A DNA stretch of 64,000 bases from Acinetobacter colistiniresistens (GTDB lineage: Bacteria; Pseudomonadota; Gammaproteobacteria; Pseudomonadales; Moraxellaceae). The stretch's first letter is position 1; each line of letters starts with the position of its first letter. A program made the translations under genes and the position numbers. The notes under the pieces were generated by a model, which was not told where the DNA came from, ran no database searches, and was given only the letters and a program-made list of their open reading frames with translations. The stretch is from NCBI RefSeq assembly GCF_024582815.1, contig NZ_CP102099.1:1240001-1304000 (forward strand). Direction: 5' to 3'. This document shows, one piece after another, positions 1 through 9,910 of this stretch.

Positions 1-297
1 GGTATAGTAAAGATGCACAAAGGTCAGTGGATCACGCAAATCCCAAGTGGATTCAAAATCTTGTGGCATCAGGCACATACGATCTGGCCCACCACCATTG
101 TGCCAGCCTTGAGCCGTCTTTTGGTAGCTTTCATAGCCTCCTTGAATATACATGCTCAAGGTATGATGATTACTACAGACGCTGACACGGTCTTGGTTAT
201 TTTGCCACATGGCGAGCTGCATACCCGAACCCAGTTCTACCGAGTCGAGCAATTGTGCTTTATATTGCTGTAATTGATCTAGAATCTGATATTTCAT
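1..297 (-). CDS. AraC-type transcriptional regulator, N-terminal part (cut by window edge)
   Basis: The reading frame opens with ATG at 297 on the minus strand and stays open for 99 codons to the window edge, so the C-terminal DNA-binding half is outside. The visible residues (MKYQILDQLQQ..., with SVCSNHHTLSMYIQGG and a WHNGGGPDRMCLMP stretch) look like the cupin-like sensing domain in front of an AraC helix-turn-helix pair. A weak AGAAG lies just before the ATG. It is divergent from the EamA transporter starting at 482, a common regulator/exporter arrangement, so it may control that gene. The AraC assignment rests on the N-terminal domain and context only, because no HTH is visible. Another cupin-containing protein is possible. 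Confidence 0.55.
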   Translation of the reverse strand, partial: MKYQILDQLQQYKAQLLDSVELGSGMQLAMWQNNQDRVSVCSNHHTLSMYIQGGYESYQKTAQGWHNGGGPDRMCLMPQDFESTWDLRDPLTFVHLYYT

Positions 298-481
298 CTT
301 CTATATGCAGTGCCGAATATTCTCCAGTTTAGTGTAGAACTTTCAGCCAGCTTTGTCATCTGCTCAACAAATTCATCTAAAAAACGCAAGGTGATGACAA
401 TCACCGCAAGATTATGCAAGCAGAGAGAGGGCTCAAACTCGCAAAATAGCCGCTATAGAGATTGAGTTTGGTTTTAAGAAT

Positions 482-1387
482 ATGAATGCGCTGTTATATG
501 CGTTGGTTGTGGTGATCTGGGGAACCACATGGATTGCAATTACCCTGCAACAGCAAAGTGGAATTTCGGCCAGTGTGGCGGTGTTTTGGCGCTTTTTTAT
601 TTCTGCCATGGTGTTGTTTGCTTTTATTGTATTGAGTCGGAAGTTACAAAAACTGACAGGCAAAGATCATCTGTTTTGTATGTTGCAGGCTTGCTGTATT
701 TTTGGCTTTAACTTCGTCTGTTTTTATTATGCGGTGCAATATATCAGTAGTGGCTTGGAAGCGGTGATTTTCTCCATGGCGGTGATTTTCAATACCATCA
801 ACGCCAGATTATTCTTTGCCCAGCAGGTGTCGACGCGTTTTTATCCTGCTGCTTTACTTGGTGTACTTGGGATTATTGCCTTGTTCTGGCATGACGTGGT
901 GGGAACGACTTTAAATAGTCATACTCTGCTCGGTATCGGGCTGTGTATTCTAGGCACTTATGGTTTCTCTTTGGGCAATATGATCAGTACTCGCCATCAA
1001 AAGCATGGGTTGGATATTTTTACCACCAATGCTTATGCCATGTTGTATGGCTCATTGCTGATGGCGTTGATTTCATGGTTTAGACAGGATGAGTTTTTGC
1101 CGAGTATGCCATTCAGTGCAATCAGTGCTTTATTGTATCTGGCCATTTTTGGTTCTGTGATCGGTTTTACTGCGTATTTCTATTTGGTCGGACGGATAGG
1201 TGCAGGCAAAGCGGCTTATAGTACCTTATTATTCCCTTTGGTGGCTTTAGTGATTTCGACAGTCTGGGAAGGCTATCACTGGCAAATGAATGCGGTGATC
1301 GGTGTGATTTTGATTTTATGTGGCAATGCGATTTTCTTTGTAAAAGGGCCGCAGTTGAAAGCGAATACCGTTTCAAAACAAGCCTGA
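482..1387 (+). CDS. EamA-family (DMT superfamily) membrane transporter
   Basis: This 301-residue protein is almost entirely hydrophobic, with about ten predicted membrane segments arranged as two EamA repeats (roughly residues 3-135 and 148-288). The start MNALLYALVVVIWGTTWIAI carries the WG-T-W-x-x signature typical of the first helix of DMT exporters. Such proteins export amino acids or other small metabolites across the inner membrane, but the substrate cannot be read from the sequence. A glycine-rich loop (YLVGRIGAGKAAYS) near residue 240 matches the family's conserved second-repeat region. It is transcribed divergently from the AraC-like gene and stands alone. ATG 482 has only a weak ribosome-binding site. 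Confidence 0.85.
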   Translation: MNALLYALVVVIWGTTWIAITLQQQSGISASVAVFWRFFISAMVLFAFIVLSRKLQKLTGKDHLFCMLQACCIFGFNFVCFYYAVQYISSGLEAVIFSMAVIFNTINARLFFAQQVSTRFYPAALLGVLGIIALFWHDVVGTTLNSHTLLGIGLCILGTYGFSLGNMISTRHQKHGLDIFTTNAYAMLYGSLLMALISWFRQDEFLPSMPFSAISALLYLAIFGSVIGFTAYFYLVGRIGAGKAAYSTLLFPLVALVISTVWEGYHWQMNAVIGVILILCGNAIFFVKGPQLKANTVSKQA

Positions 1388-1454
1388 GTATGAAATTTGA
1401 TTTAGTTGGTATATGAAGCTGATATATTGAATAAAAAAATATGGAATATGCTTT

Positions 1455-2132
1455 ATGAATAATCAATCAGTCACACAAATAATGATTGATTTGTTGGAAG
1501 AACATGGTGTTTCGGTTCAAACGTTTGATGACTGGATTGTACCTTATGGGCAACTCCCAGCGATGCGGGCCAATTGGTTAGAGCATGAAACACATGGTCG
1601 TCTAGATGTTGAGGTGATGTTAGAGGATAAGCGAATCATCACTGAGAGTTTTGTGGGCATAGGGAGGGGAAATGAGGGGGTGCTGAATGCGCTGCAGAAT
1701 TTTTCTGTTAATTCATTACATGTTTTTCTTGCTGCTTTCTGGAAGCAGCATGACCACACTGAAGTCACTATAGAGCAATGGCAAATAGCGGGAAAAAAAT
1801 ATACAGCTTATATCGGTAATATTGGACAGCGTAGCGATCTTAATAATTCACCAGCGCCACCTAGCGAATTCTTTTCTTCAATTGAACAGGCCATTCTAAA
1901 ACACAAACCAGCTCATGATTTTGCGTGGTATAGAGTATTCTTTTGTGATTTTAAGGGTGAGCAAACGTTTGAAGCACTAGCTGAAAACCAAGACTGGGCA
2001 GATGGCTTAGAAGCTTTAAAACAGTTAAGTTGGGAACCAAGCTCTGGGTATTATAGTGTTCGTAATTTTATTATATTAAAACGCAAGAAAGATCGTGGTT
2101 GGGAACGGATTAGAAATTACTTTAAAAACTGA
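1455..2132 (+). CDS. Conserved hypothetical protein, possibly DUF6348-like
   Basis: A 225-residue soluble protein with no signal peptide or membrane segment. It is rich in aromatic and acidic residues, with recognisable stretches WLEHETHGRLDVEVML (about 35-50) and AWYRVFFCDFKG (about 157-168). The overall look resembles DUF6348-type proteins of unknown function, but I cannot confirm this. No catalytic motif is evident. The stop codon lies inside the left arm of the following terminator hairpin, so the gene ends right at its terminator. It is about 70 bp downstream of the transporter and could be cotranscribed with it. Confidence 0.6.
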   Translation: MNNQSVTQIMIDLLEEHGVSVQTFDDWIVPYGQLPAMRANWLEHETHGRLDVEVMLEDKRIITESFVGIGRGNEGVLNALQNFSVNSLHVFLAAFWKQHDHTEVTIEQWQIAGKKYTAYIGNIGQRSDLNNSPAPPSEFFSSIEQAILKHKPAHDFAWYRVFFCDFKGEQTFEALAENQDWADGLEALKQLSWEPSSGYYSVRNFIILKRKKDRGWERIRNYFKN

Positions 2133-2163
2133 TGTAGCAAAACCTGCTACATCAGTTTTTTTT
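2127..2163. terminator. Bidirectional rho-independent terminator
   Basis: A perfect 13-bp stem (2127-2139 with 2145-2157, 5-nt loop) is followed by a T run on the plus strand and flanked by A-rich sequence on the other side. It separates the convergent hypothetical gene and pta. Confidence 0.85.
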
Positions 2164-2167
2164 ATTC

Positions 2168-4303
2168 TTACATTGACTGAGCTGCCTGAATCGCAGTTAA
2201 AGCAATGGTAAACACAATATCATCAACCAATGCGCCACGAGACAAGTCATTCACAGGCTTGTTTAAACCTTGTAGCATCGGACCGACACTGACCACATTG
2301 GCAGCACGCTGCACCGCTTTATAGGTGGTGTTACCTGTATTTAAATCCGGGAAGATAAATACATTGGCACGCCCAGCCACTTGAGAATCAGGGGCTTTTT
2401 GGCGACCAACACTTTCAACTGAAGCTGCATCGTATTGTAATGGGCCATCAATCAGTAAATCAGGGCGGCGTTGCTGTGCAATTTTAGTCGCTTCAGCAAC
2501 CTTCTCAACATCGGCGCCAGCACCTGAGGTTCCAGTCGAATAACTGATCATGGCGATACGCGGATCTAGACCAAAGGCTTTAGCTGAATCCGCAGACTGA
2601 ATCGCAATCTCGGCAAGCTGTTCAGCATTTGGATCAGGATTGATCGCACAGTCACCATAAACATAGACTTCATCAGGCAGTAGCATAAAGAAGATTGATG
2701 ACACCAGTGAGTAATTCGGTGCCGTTTTAATTAACTGAAAGGCAGGGCGTACGGTATTGGCGGTGGTATGAATGGCACCTGAAACCAGACCATCGACCTG
2801 ATCCAGAGCCAACATCATGGTGCCCAGCACCACGGTATCTTGCAGTTGCGCTTTGGCTTGTAGTGCATCCAGTTTACCTTTACGTAACTCGACCATGGGT
2901 TCGATATATTGATCACGAATGGTATCTGGATCAATGATCTGTAAATCATCTGGTAACTGAATACCCCGTGCTTTTGCCACCTCAGCGACTGATTCCGGTT
3001 TTGCCAATAAAATACATTGTGCAATGCCACGAGTTTGACAAATCACAGCCGCTTGTACCGTGCGCGGCTCATCCCCTTCAGGCAGGACGATACGTTTTTT
3101 AGCTGAAATGGATTTTTGTACCAATTCATAGCGGAATGCTGAAGGCGAGAGACGTGGATGTAGATTATTTTGGGTATGTTGATCAAGCCAGTTATTGTCA
3201 ATATGGCTGGAAACAAAACGCGTCACTTGCTCAGCGCGCTCAGTATCATCAATTGGAATTTCATTCCCAAAGCGCTGTAACAGCTGTGCGGTTTCCAAGG
3301 TGTCGAAAGGGGTATGTAAGATCGGCAAACCTTGCTTAATCGCACTTTGGCAAAATTCCAGTACATTATTTGGGGGCGCTGTTTGCTCGGTTAAAACCAA
3401 ACCAGCCAATGGCGTACCATTGCTACTGGCAAGACTGGCTGCCAGAATCGCATCCGTTCTTTGTGAGGCACTAATAATCAGTTCACCGGCAACGAATTTA
3501 TGCAGTTCGGATTCAATATTTGATGCAATCAAACTGGTGTGCAAAATACGACGTTGTTTGGCTTCACCTTGATGTAACCACGTGCCATTGATGATCGAAG
3601 CAATGTCCAGACTACGCGGCACGCTCAGAATATTACTAAATGGAACCAGGCCGATAATTGGCAGTTCATCGGTTCCCATATAGCGGTTATAGCGTTGTAG
3701 TTCTAGCGCAAAGGTTTCAATATGCTGGTCTAAACGTAGACTTGGATCAAGTGTCACTGGAATTTCAGCTGTTCCCTCAGGTAGACCTTTTGTCCGCATG
3801 AATAATACGCCTGTGGTGCGGGCTGAAGCGGCACCGCCGAATTGACGTAAATGTGCATCGACTTTTTCTGCTGTTTTACGTGGGTCTGCTAAATCTGCAG
3901 TGCTGACCAAGACCACTTGTGCATCCAGTGCTTGTGCAAGTGCGGCATTGATTTCACTGACAAAATGATCTTGCCCATTGGGTACCAGACCTTCAACGAT
4001 AATGACATCATGATCGGCAGCGATTTGACGATGTAGGGCCACGGCCTCTTCAAGCAACTCATCGGTTTCACCTAGGGCAATCAGTTGTGTGAGTCGTTCA
4101 TAGCTGATCGGTTCAACAGAAGGATGTTGAAATAAATGACGATACAGTGTGGTGGTGCGGTCTACTTTGGTATCTGCAATCTGAGAACATGGTTTTAAGA
4201 AACCCGCATTAATCCCTTTACAATCCAGCGCGTAGATCATACCTAAACAAGCTGAGGTTAAACCAACGCCTTCACCTGTGGGGATGAGTAAAATTGTATT
4301 CAT
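2168..4303 (-). CDS. pta: Phosphate acetyltransferase, long form
   Basis: This protein interconverts acetyl-CoA and acetyl phosphate in the cytosol. The 711 residues match the long proteobacterial form. It has an N-terminal dethiobiotin-synthetase-like P-loop domain (MNTILLIPTGEGVGLTSAC), a central DRTGG-type regulatory domain around 215-330, and a C-terminal PTA_PTB catalytic domain from about 385. The catalytic domain carries RIVLPEGDEPRT and the conserved ISYSTGTSGAG region. It lies 29 bp downstream of ackA on the same strand, so the two form the usual acetate-overflow and acetate-assimilation operon. The order here is ackA first, pta second. The frame is full length with no defects. Confidence 0.97.
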   Translation of the reverse strand: MNTILLIPTGEGVGLTSACLGMIYALDCKGINAGFLKPCSQIADTKVDRTTTLYRHLFQHPSVEPISYERLTQLIALGETDELLEEAVALHRQIAADHDVIIVEGLVPNGQDHFVSEINAALAQALDAQVVLVSTADLADPRKTAEKVDAHLRQFGGAASARTTGVLFMRTKGLPEGTAEIPVTLDPSLRLDQHIETFALELQRYNRYMGTDELPIIGLVPFSNILSVPRSLDIASIINGTWLHQGEAKQRRILHTSLIASNIESELHKFVAGELIISASQRTDAILAASLASSNGTPLAGLVLTEQTAPPNNVLEFCQSAIKQGLPILHTPFDTLETAQLLQRFGNEIPIDDTERAEQVTRFVSSHIDNNWLDQHTQNNLHPRLSPSAFRYELVQKSISAKKRIVLPEGDEPRTVQAAVICQTRGIAQCILLAKPESVAEVAKARGIQLPDDLQIIDPDTIRDQYIEPMVELRKGKLDALQAKAQLQDTVVLGTMMLALDQVDGLVSGAIHTTANTVRPAFQLIKTAPNYSLVSSIFFMLLPDEVYVYGDCAINPDPNAEQLAEIAIQSADSAKAFGLDPRIAMISYSTGTSGAGADVEKVAEATKIAQQRRPDLLIDGPLQYDAASVESVGRQKAPDSQVAGRANVFIFPDLNTGNTTYKAVQRAANVVSVGPMLQGLNKPVNDLSRGALVDDIVFTIALTAIQAAQSM

Positions 4304-4332
4304 AATGACCTTAAATATATCTAATCGGTTGA

Positions 4333-5508
4333 TTAAGCAATTTTTTCAACTACTTGGCGGGTTTCTTTGGCAATACGGCCTTCTTCGTCGGTTGGAATCA
4401 CCCAGATTTGTGGACCTGTACCATCGTCGATACGACCTTCACTACCGCGAGCCAAAGCATTATTTTTTTCTTTGCTAAATTGCAAACCAAAGTGCACTAA
4501 ATAAGCCAAAGTCTTTTCACGGACATAAGCCGAGTTTTCACCAATACCACCTGTAAAGACTAAACCATCTAAACGTGGTAGACCGCAACTTAAAGCCGAT
4601 AAAGATTTGGCCAAACGATAACAGAATACTTCAATGGCAAGGGTTGCACCTTCATGACCCTTTCCAGAAGCTTCAACCAAGGTGCGCATATCATTGGATA
4701 GACCTGACAAGCCCAGTAAACCACTTTCTTTATTGAGCATGCTGTCAATTTTCTGGATATCCCAACCGAGATTGCTGGCAATGAATAAATGCAAACTCGG
4801 ATCGACGTCACCGCTACGCGTGCCCATCACCACACCTTCAAGCGGGGTCATCCCCATCGAGGTATCGACACTATGACCATTCCAGACAGCACAGGTCGAA
4901 CTACCATTACCTAAATGGGCACTGAGCCAGCCACCTTCATTTTTATGGCCTGCCAGTTCGCTGGCGCGTTCAGTCACATAAGCATGGCTGGTGCCGTGGA
5001 AACCATAGCGACGCACTTGATAATCGGTATATAAGTATTGTGGCAGCGCATAACGATAGGCACGTTCAGGCATGGTTTGGTGGAATGCGGTATCGAATAC
5101 AGCCACTTGTGGTAACTGGGGGAACAAGCGCAAGGTGGCTTCAATCCCAATCAAATGTGCTGGGTTATGCAAAGGCGCAAGTGGTGTTGCGGCCTCAATA
5201 CGCTCAACCAGTTCGGGGGTCAGGAGTTCTGCTTTGGTGATGTCACCGCCGTGAACCACACGGTGACCAATGGCTTGTGGATTGTAATTGGCTAAGCGTG
5301 CCAATAGGGTCTCAAGGGCTTTGGCATGATCTGCATAGGGAATTGACAGTTCCAGTGGTTCGCCACCAATGGTTACCCCTTTAATACGGGCATCTGCGGC
5401 GCCCAGATTTTCTGCTAAACCATAAATACGGTCTTCACGGCGTTCCGAAATGAGCGCGTATTTGATGGATGATGAACCACAGTTAATTACTAATACCGAT
5501 ATAGCCAC
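4333..5508 (-). CDS. ackA: Acetate kinase
   Basis: Acetate kinase (ASKHA fold) makes acetyl phosphate from acetate and ATP, or the reverse, and is the partner of Pta. The 391-residue frame begins [17 protein letters not shown], the family's first phosphate-binding loop. It also contains [13 protein letters not shown], with the conserved His, and a GTRSGDVDP segment, both diagnostic. Length is normal. It is first gene of the ackA-pta operon. The 295-bp region upstream (5509-5803) must hold its promoter, but I could not assign one confidently. Confidence 0.97.
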   Translation of the reverse strand: MAISVLVINCGSSSIKYALISERREDRIYGLAENLGAADARIKGVTIGGEPLELSIPYADHAKALETLLARLANYNPQAIGHRVVHGGDITKAELLTPELVERIEAATPLAPLHNPAHLIGIEATLRLFPQLPQVAVFDTAFHQTMPERAYRYALPQYLYTDYQVRRYGFHGTSHAYVTERASELAGHKNEGGWLSAHLGNGSSTCAVWNGHSVDTSMGMTPLEGVVMGTRSGDVDPSLHLFIASNLGWDIQKIDSMLNKESGLLGLSGLSNDMRTLVEASGKGHEGATLAIEVFCYRLAKSLSALSCGLPRLDGLVFTGGIGENSAYVREKTLAYLVHFGLQFSKEKNNALARGSEGRIDDGTGPQIWVIPTDEEGRIAKETRQVVEKIA

Positions 5509-5803
5509 GTTTGAACACCTAACAGATTTTAAATTTTATGATGAACACTTTGATCTTGCTGCAATGCATCAGGCAATGGGATCAAGCGCAATGTTTTAAC
5601 ATGGGATGTCATCTTGGCGAAGATAGACTTTAGCCTATACAACCCGTCTATAAATCAATCTATTCAGTATAGTTTGGAAATCATCTGTTCTTTTGATTGA
5701 TCTGTTGGTTTTATCATTATTTTTGTATGCAAATATATAAAAAAACGAGAAAGATCAAGTAAATGAACTTCCTCGTGTTTCTGTGAGCAAATGCCCGATT
5801 CTG

Positions 5804-7069
5804 CTATTGGCGGATTTGCCCGTCACCAAAAACGATCCATTTTTGTGAGGTTAAGCCCTCTAGACCGACTGGCCCACGTGCATGGATTTTATCGGTTGAA
5901 ATCCCGATTTCAGCACCTAAACCATATTCAAAACCATCGGCAAAGCGGGTTGAGGCATTGATCATGACTGAGCTGGAATCCACACGTGCCAAGAACTCAC
6001 GAGCTAGACTAAAGTTTTCAGTAATAATCGCATCGGTATGGTGTGAACCATACTTATTGATATGCTCAATTGCTTCATCCATCCCAGTCACCACTTTGAC
6101 TGCAAGAATTGGACCGAGATATTCGGTATACCAATCTTCTTCTGTCGCTGTTTTTACAGAGATGCCTAAAATACGTTGGGTTTCGGCACAGCCACGTAGC
6201 TCAACTTGTTTTTCTGCATAGAGTTCAGCAATACGTGGTAAGAACTCTTCGGCAATCGCTTCATCGACCAATAAGGTCTCCATGGCATTACACACGCCAT
6301 AGCGATGCGTTTTGGCATTGAGTGCGATGGGTAAGGCTTTTTGCAGGTCTGCTTGTGCTTCAACAAATACATGGCAGTTACCATCTAAGTGTTTAATCAC
6401 AGGAATACGTGCTTCATTGCTGATACGTTCAATCAGGCTTTTACCGCCACGTGGCACAATCACGTCCACAAATTCGGTCATGGTAATCAGATGACCGACT
6501 GCAGCACGATCTGGTGTATCAATCACTTGAACCGCATGTTCAGGCAGACCTGAAATTTGCAGACCGTGTTGAATCGCCGTTGCAATCGCTTTATTCGACT
6601 CGAGTGCTTCTGAACCACCACGTAAAATAATAGCGTTACCTGATTTTAACGCCAATGAAGCAGCTTCAAGTGTCACATTCGGCCTAGATTCATAAATCAT
6701 GCCGATCACACCCAAAGGCACACGCATTTTTCCGAGTTGGATACCTGATGGGCGATAAGCCAAATCGGTAATTTCACCAATTGGATCAATCAAGGCAATT
6801 ACATCTTTTAAGCCTTGTAACATGCCCTTAAAGCGAGCAGGGGTCAGTTCTAAACGGTCAAGTAGGGCACTGTCGAGTTGACGTTGACGACCACTGTCCA
6901 TGTCAATTTGATTGGCTGCCAAAATTTGGGTTTGATTATTTTCCAAAGCCGTATAGATTGCAGATAGGGCATGATTTTTTAAATGCGTCGATGCACTCGT
7001 TAAAATACGAGAGGCCTGACGTGCCTGAGCGCCGACTTGTTGCATATAATTTTGTATAGAGTCTTGCAT
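5804..7069 (-). CDS. proA: Gamma-glutamyl phosphate reductase
   Basis: ProA is the second enzyme of proline biosynthesis, reducing gamma-glutamyl phosphate to glutamate semialdehyde with NADPH. The aldehyde-dehydrogenase fold is complete. It has IYESRPNVT near the cofactor region, the catalytic cysteine in [13 protein letters not shown], and the C-terminal [13 protein letters not shown] signature. I start at ATG 7069 ([11 protein letters not shown]), giving 421 residues, the usual family size. An in-frame extension up to 7177 would add 36 residues with no family similarity. No strong Shine-Dalgarno is visible. proB is not adjacent, which is usual in Acinetobacter. Confidence 0.96.
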   Translation of the reverse strand: MQDSIQNYMQQVGAQARQASRILTSASTHLKNHALSAIYTALENNQTQILAANQIDMDSGRQRQLDSALLDRLELTPARFKGMLQGLKDVIALIDPIGEITDLAYRPSGIQLGKMRVPLGVIGMIYESRPNVTLEAASLALKSGNAIILRGGSEALESNKAIATAIQHGLQISGLPEHAVQVIDTPDRAAVGHLITMTEFVDVIVPRGGKSLIERISNEARIPVIKHLDGNCHVFVEAQADLQKALPIALNAKTHRYGVCNAMETLLVDEAIAEEFLPRIAELYAEKQVELRGCAETQRILGISVKTATEEDWYTEYLGPILAVKVVTGMDEAIEHINKYGSHHTDAIITENFSLAREFLARVDSSSVMINASTRFADGFEYGLGAEIGISTDKIHARGPVGLEGLTSQKWIVFGDGQIRQ

Positions 7070-7423
7070 AGCAGTTTGGTATTTGCATGTATTTATAAAG
7101 ATAGTAACAGTCAACGGCTGAACAATGAATAGGCTGAACTGACAATTCAAAAAATTATCAAGCGTTAATTGGCACAAATTTTTTTATTTTAGTGCGATGA
7201 AGATATTGAATCTAAAGTCGAGATTACATATTTTGCAAAAGATTATGGAGCGAAACAAGATAAGTGGTTAAGGAAATGATTGCGTATAAAACGTGCATAT
7301 GTATAGAATGAAAAAGTATAGGATAAATGTAATACAAATTTTATAAATTTGTTAACTTGCAAGTAGAAGTCATAGAAAATGAGATGCTTGCAACACAAAA
7401 ATAAACAAGGATGGAGGAAGGGC
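7070..7423. other. 354-bp intergenic region between proA and the PilZ-like hydrolase
   Basis: This AT-rich divergent intergenic region shows no convincing gene. A possible promoter for the downstream hydrolase is TTGCGT (7280-7285), 16 bp, TATAGA (7302-7307). The assignment is by eye only. Confidence 0.4.
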
Positions 7424-8737
7424 ATGAATTCCATTATCCAAATGGACTCGGATATCAATCATACCTACACAGGCTTTGGTTTTTTCGACATTTACAATAA
7501 AAACAGTTTTAAACAACCAGCGCGTACCACGTGGATTGATGGTTGGAAAATTGAATATATGGCAATTGCAGATCCGAAAACGATCTACAACACGCCGATT
7601 GTAATTGTCGGGGGCGCATTTCAAAATTTTAACTCTTATAAGTATTGTGTTGAGCAACTTTTCGAGAGTGGGCCCGTTATTTTAATTGATTTACCTTCGA
7701 TGGGTGCGAATCAGCAAATTCGTAATGTTGATACAGGTGAATCTGCAGGTATTTTAGAACTGCCAGATTTATCTAAAATGCTAGGTCAATGGCTGGATAT
7801 TGTTGGGATTGACAAAGTTTCAATGATGGGCATGTCATTGGGTTCCGTGGTGGCTTCGTCTTTTGCAGACCAACGGCCTGAGTTGATTGACCGTATGGTT
7901 TTGATGGGAGTGATGCAGAAAACCCGTAAAAGCTGGCGGATGTTGCTCGAAGAATCACTGCACTTAATGCGCGAAGACCGGATGGAAGAATTTGGTCAGG
8001 CCGTGATTCTTTATCTGGTCAATCATGCCAAACTTGATAAAACACGGATGTCACCTACTGCAAAACGTTTGTTCTTTAAACAGATGGCTGAGTTCAGTGC
8101 AACTGAACGCGAACGTTATGAAATCAACTGCAATCGCTTGTTGCGCTTAAGTGATGTACCTGTACCACAGTGTAAAACCTTGGTGGCAGCAGGGCAGTAT
8201 GACAGTTTTACTTTACCGCATGAGAATGCAGATTTTGCATTGCAGTGTCAGGATATGCAGTTTGCATTGATTGCCAATGCTGATCATGTGCCACAATTGC
8301 AGCGCCGTAAAGAAACCATGAATTTGTTTACCACCTTTTTAAAAGGTGAATCCATAGACAATCTGGATGGCATTATCTCAATGACACGGGAACAAATGCA
8401 GCAGATCGAGCGGCGTGGTGAAGAACGTATTACGGTCTTACAGCCCGAAAGCAAATTATCGCATCGCCATCTTGCGACAGAAGCTGATGTGAAGATCGTT
8501 GATATCACTTTCTTTGGCGTGTATTTAAAGCTTCACAATATTGAGCAACTTGATTTTATCAATCAACATCCACGTGATTTAGCCTTACATTTAGCTGATG
8601 AAGAGGGTGAGTTTAAAATTGAATGTTTAATCTTTGATGCAACTGAGCAAGGACTGCGCATCTTATTTAAACACGGCAGTTTTGATATCGCAGAGCGTTT
8701 GACTCGTTTTATTCAACGCCAACAGCCAACTGAATAA
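7424..8737 (+). CDS. Alpha/beta hydrolase with C-terminal PilZ-like domain
   Basis: The 437-residue protein starts at ATG 7424 behind a good GGAGGAAG ribosome-binding site. An upstream in-frame ATG at 7379 lacks one. Residues of about 50-315 form an alpha/beta hydrolase with a complete apparent triad: Ser138 in GMSLGS, Asp260 in GQYD and His288 in NADH. The region around GGAFQNFNSY and LIDLPSMG recalls RhlA-type acyltransferases that make hydroxyacyl lipids. Residues from about 330 carry RRGEER followed by DITFFGVYL (Asp360), matching the PilZ pattern RxxxR ... DxSxxG with Thr for Ser. This suggests a lipid or ester hydrolase/acyltransferase allosterically controlled by cyclic-di-GMP. No signal peptide is seen, so it is cytosolic. 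The substrate is unknown. Confidence 0.75.
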   Translation: MNSIIQMDSDINHTYTGFGFFDIYNKNSFKQPARTTWIDGWKIEYMAIADPKTIYNTPIVIVGGAFQNFNSYKYCVEQLFESGPVILIDLPSMGANQQIRNVDTGESAGILELPDLSKMLGQWLDIVGIDKVSMMGMSLGSVVASSFADQRPELIDRMVLMGVMQKTRKSWRMLLEESLHLMREDRMEEFGQAVILYLVNHAKLDKTRMSPTAKRLFFKQMAEFSATERERYEINCNRLLRLSDVPVPQCKTLVAAGQYDSFTLPHENADFALQCQDMQFALIANADHVPQLQRRKETMNLFTTFLKGESIDNLDGIISMTREQMQQIERRGEERITVLQPESKLSHRHLATEADVKIVDITFFGVYLKLHNIEQLDFINQHPRDLALHLADEEGEFKIECLIFDATEQGLRILFKHGSFDIAERLTRFIQRQQPTE

Positions 8738-8753
8738 CGAGTATTTCAAGATT

Positions 8754-8780
8754 AAAAAGTGGCAATTTGCCACTTTTTTT
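8754..8780. terminator. Bidirectional rho-independent terminator
   Basis: An 11-bp stem (8754-8764 with 8768-8778, 3-nt loop) is flanked by A and T runs. It lies between the convergent hydrolase and methyltransferase genes. Confidence 0.85.
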
Positions 8781-8786
8781 GTGCGC

Positions 8787-9629
8787 TTATTTATTGGTGG
8801 CTTGAATCATCCAGACTAGGTCGCCTAAGTGTTGCTGCGTACTTTCTAAAGTGACTTGTTGAAAAAATTGCTTGGGTTGTAGCACCTCAACGTGATTAAA
8901 GCCAGCTTTATGAAAAAACTGTTCAACTTCGGCAGGGGTTTGAAAATGAAAGCTAAACGCACTGCGCGACATCCATTTTAATAAACGGCTACTGTTCCAG
9001 ATAATGGTGGCGAGTTTGTTTTGGGTCGGTTCTGGATAGATGTCTGTTAAATAATGCAGCGTTTTAAAGCCTTGGCCGTAATTGGCAATGGCTTGAATCA
9101 GTTGCTGTAACATTGGTTTTTCAAAGTAATTGATCAGTCCCTCGCTGATAATCACCAAAGGCCGTTGAGGATCGAACACCTCAAATGCGGCAGCAAAAGC
9201 ATCGGTAAATAAGTCGACAGACAGTACAGCATCGGTATTGCTTTCAATTTGTTGCAGTGCCGCTTGTTTGGTGGCAGCCATGTCTGGCAAATCCAGTTCA
9301 CGGTAAGTGATCGTTGCATAATGTTGTCTAAACCACCAACCACGTGGTGATAAGCCACATGCAATTTCTAGCACTTGCAGGTCTGGATGTTGCTCAATCA
9401 GTGCTTTTAACTGGTTGTCGAGCATGCTGTGACGTTGTTTCAGTGTAGTGCGCATGCTGCCACCGACATATTTTTCTGCCCAGCTCTCAATTGGATGAAC
9501 GAGAGCCGCTAAAGTTTTTCCTTTTGCTGTTGCCAGTGCTGGATGTGAAATCCCCATTTGATACCAGATATAGCCGGTGTAGTGTGCGGTAAATGAAATG
9601 TGGCGGTGTTTTGAAAGTTGTTGTGTCAT
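8787..9629 (-). CDS. SAM-dependent methyltransferase, leucine carboxyl methyltransferase-like
   Basis: The 280-residue protein contains a class I methyltransferase core. Motif I is VLEIACGLSPRGW (about 85-97), an acidic residue follows in YRELDLPDM, and a VIISEGLINYF strand lies around residue 155. The N-terminal part (SFTAHYTGYIWYQMG) and overall order resemble the LCMT/O-methyltransferase group that acts on carboxyl or hydroxyl groups of small molecules. The substrate is not identifiable. It is a single gene with its own terminator. The region upstream carries the repeat-like inverted sequences described separately. Confidence 0.75.
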   Translation of the reverse strand: MTQQLSKHRHISFTAHYTGYIWYQMGISHPALATAKGKTLAALVHPIESWAEKYVGGSMRTTLKQRHSMLDNQLKALIEQHPDLQVLEIACGLSPRGWWFRQHYATITYRELDLPDMAATKQAALQQIESNTDAVLSVDLFTDAFAAAFEVFDPQRPLVIISEGLINYFEKPMLQQLIQAIANYGQGFKTLHYLTDIYPEPTQNKLATIIWNSSRLLKWMSRSAFSFHFQTPAEVEQFFHKAGFNHVEVLQPKQFFQQVTLESTQQHLGDLVWMIQATNK

Positions 9630-9728
9630 CTGTCCTAGACTCTTTTTCCCTAATTCTTATTTTTAACGATATCTATAACGGTGTCTTGCTAAGTCCTCAT
9701 CTGATATCAGGATAAGCTTTCAGCTGGA

Positions 9729-9862
9729 GTTACTTTGGTTTCGCCCAAAGTAACCAAAGGCATTGTCATCCGCAAAACCTGTTCATTCCTTGCATGTGAT
9801 TAATTACAGCATATAGACAGACTATATCTATCTTTTGGAAATCACGCAGGTTGCGGATGACA
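9729..9862. repeat. Intergenic hairpin plus long inverted repeat (REP/MITE-like)
   Basis: A perfect 10-bp hairpin (9729-9738 with 9745-9754) is followed by a second inverted repeat. Its arms at 9764-9781 and 9847-9862 match over 16 positions, with two extra bases in the left arm, and enclose about 65 bp of non-coding sequence. The arrangement looks like a small dispersed intergenic element. Only one copy is visible in this window. Confidence 0.45.
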
Positions 9863-9910
9863 TTACCGGGTATCGTATATCGGCAAAAATATTTTTTAAT
9901 ATGAAGTAAG

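Noticed and set aside
13..273. Plus-strand open frame of 86 codons at the window start
   Set aside because: It is antisense to the AraC-like protein, which has a better codon pattern and a recognisable fold. No ribosome-binding site or family similarity supports the plus-strand frame.
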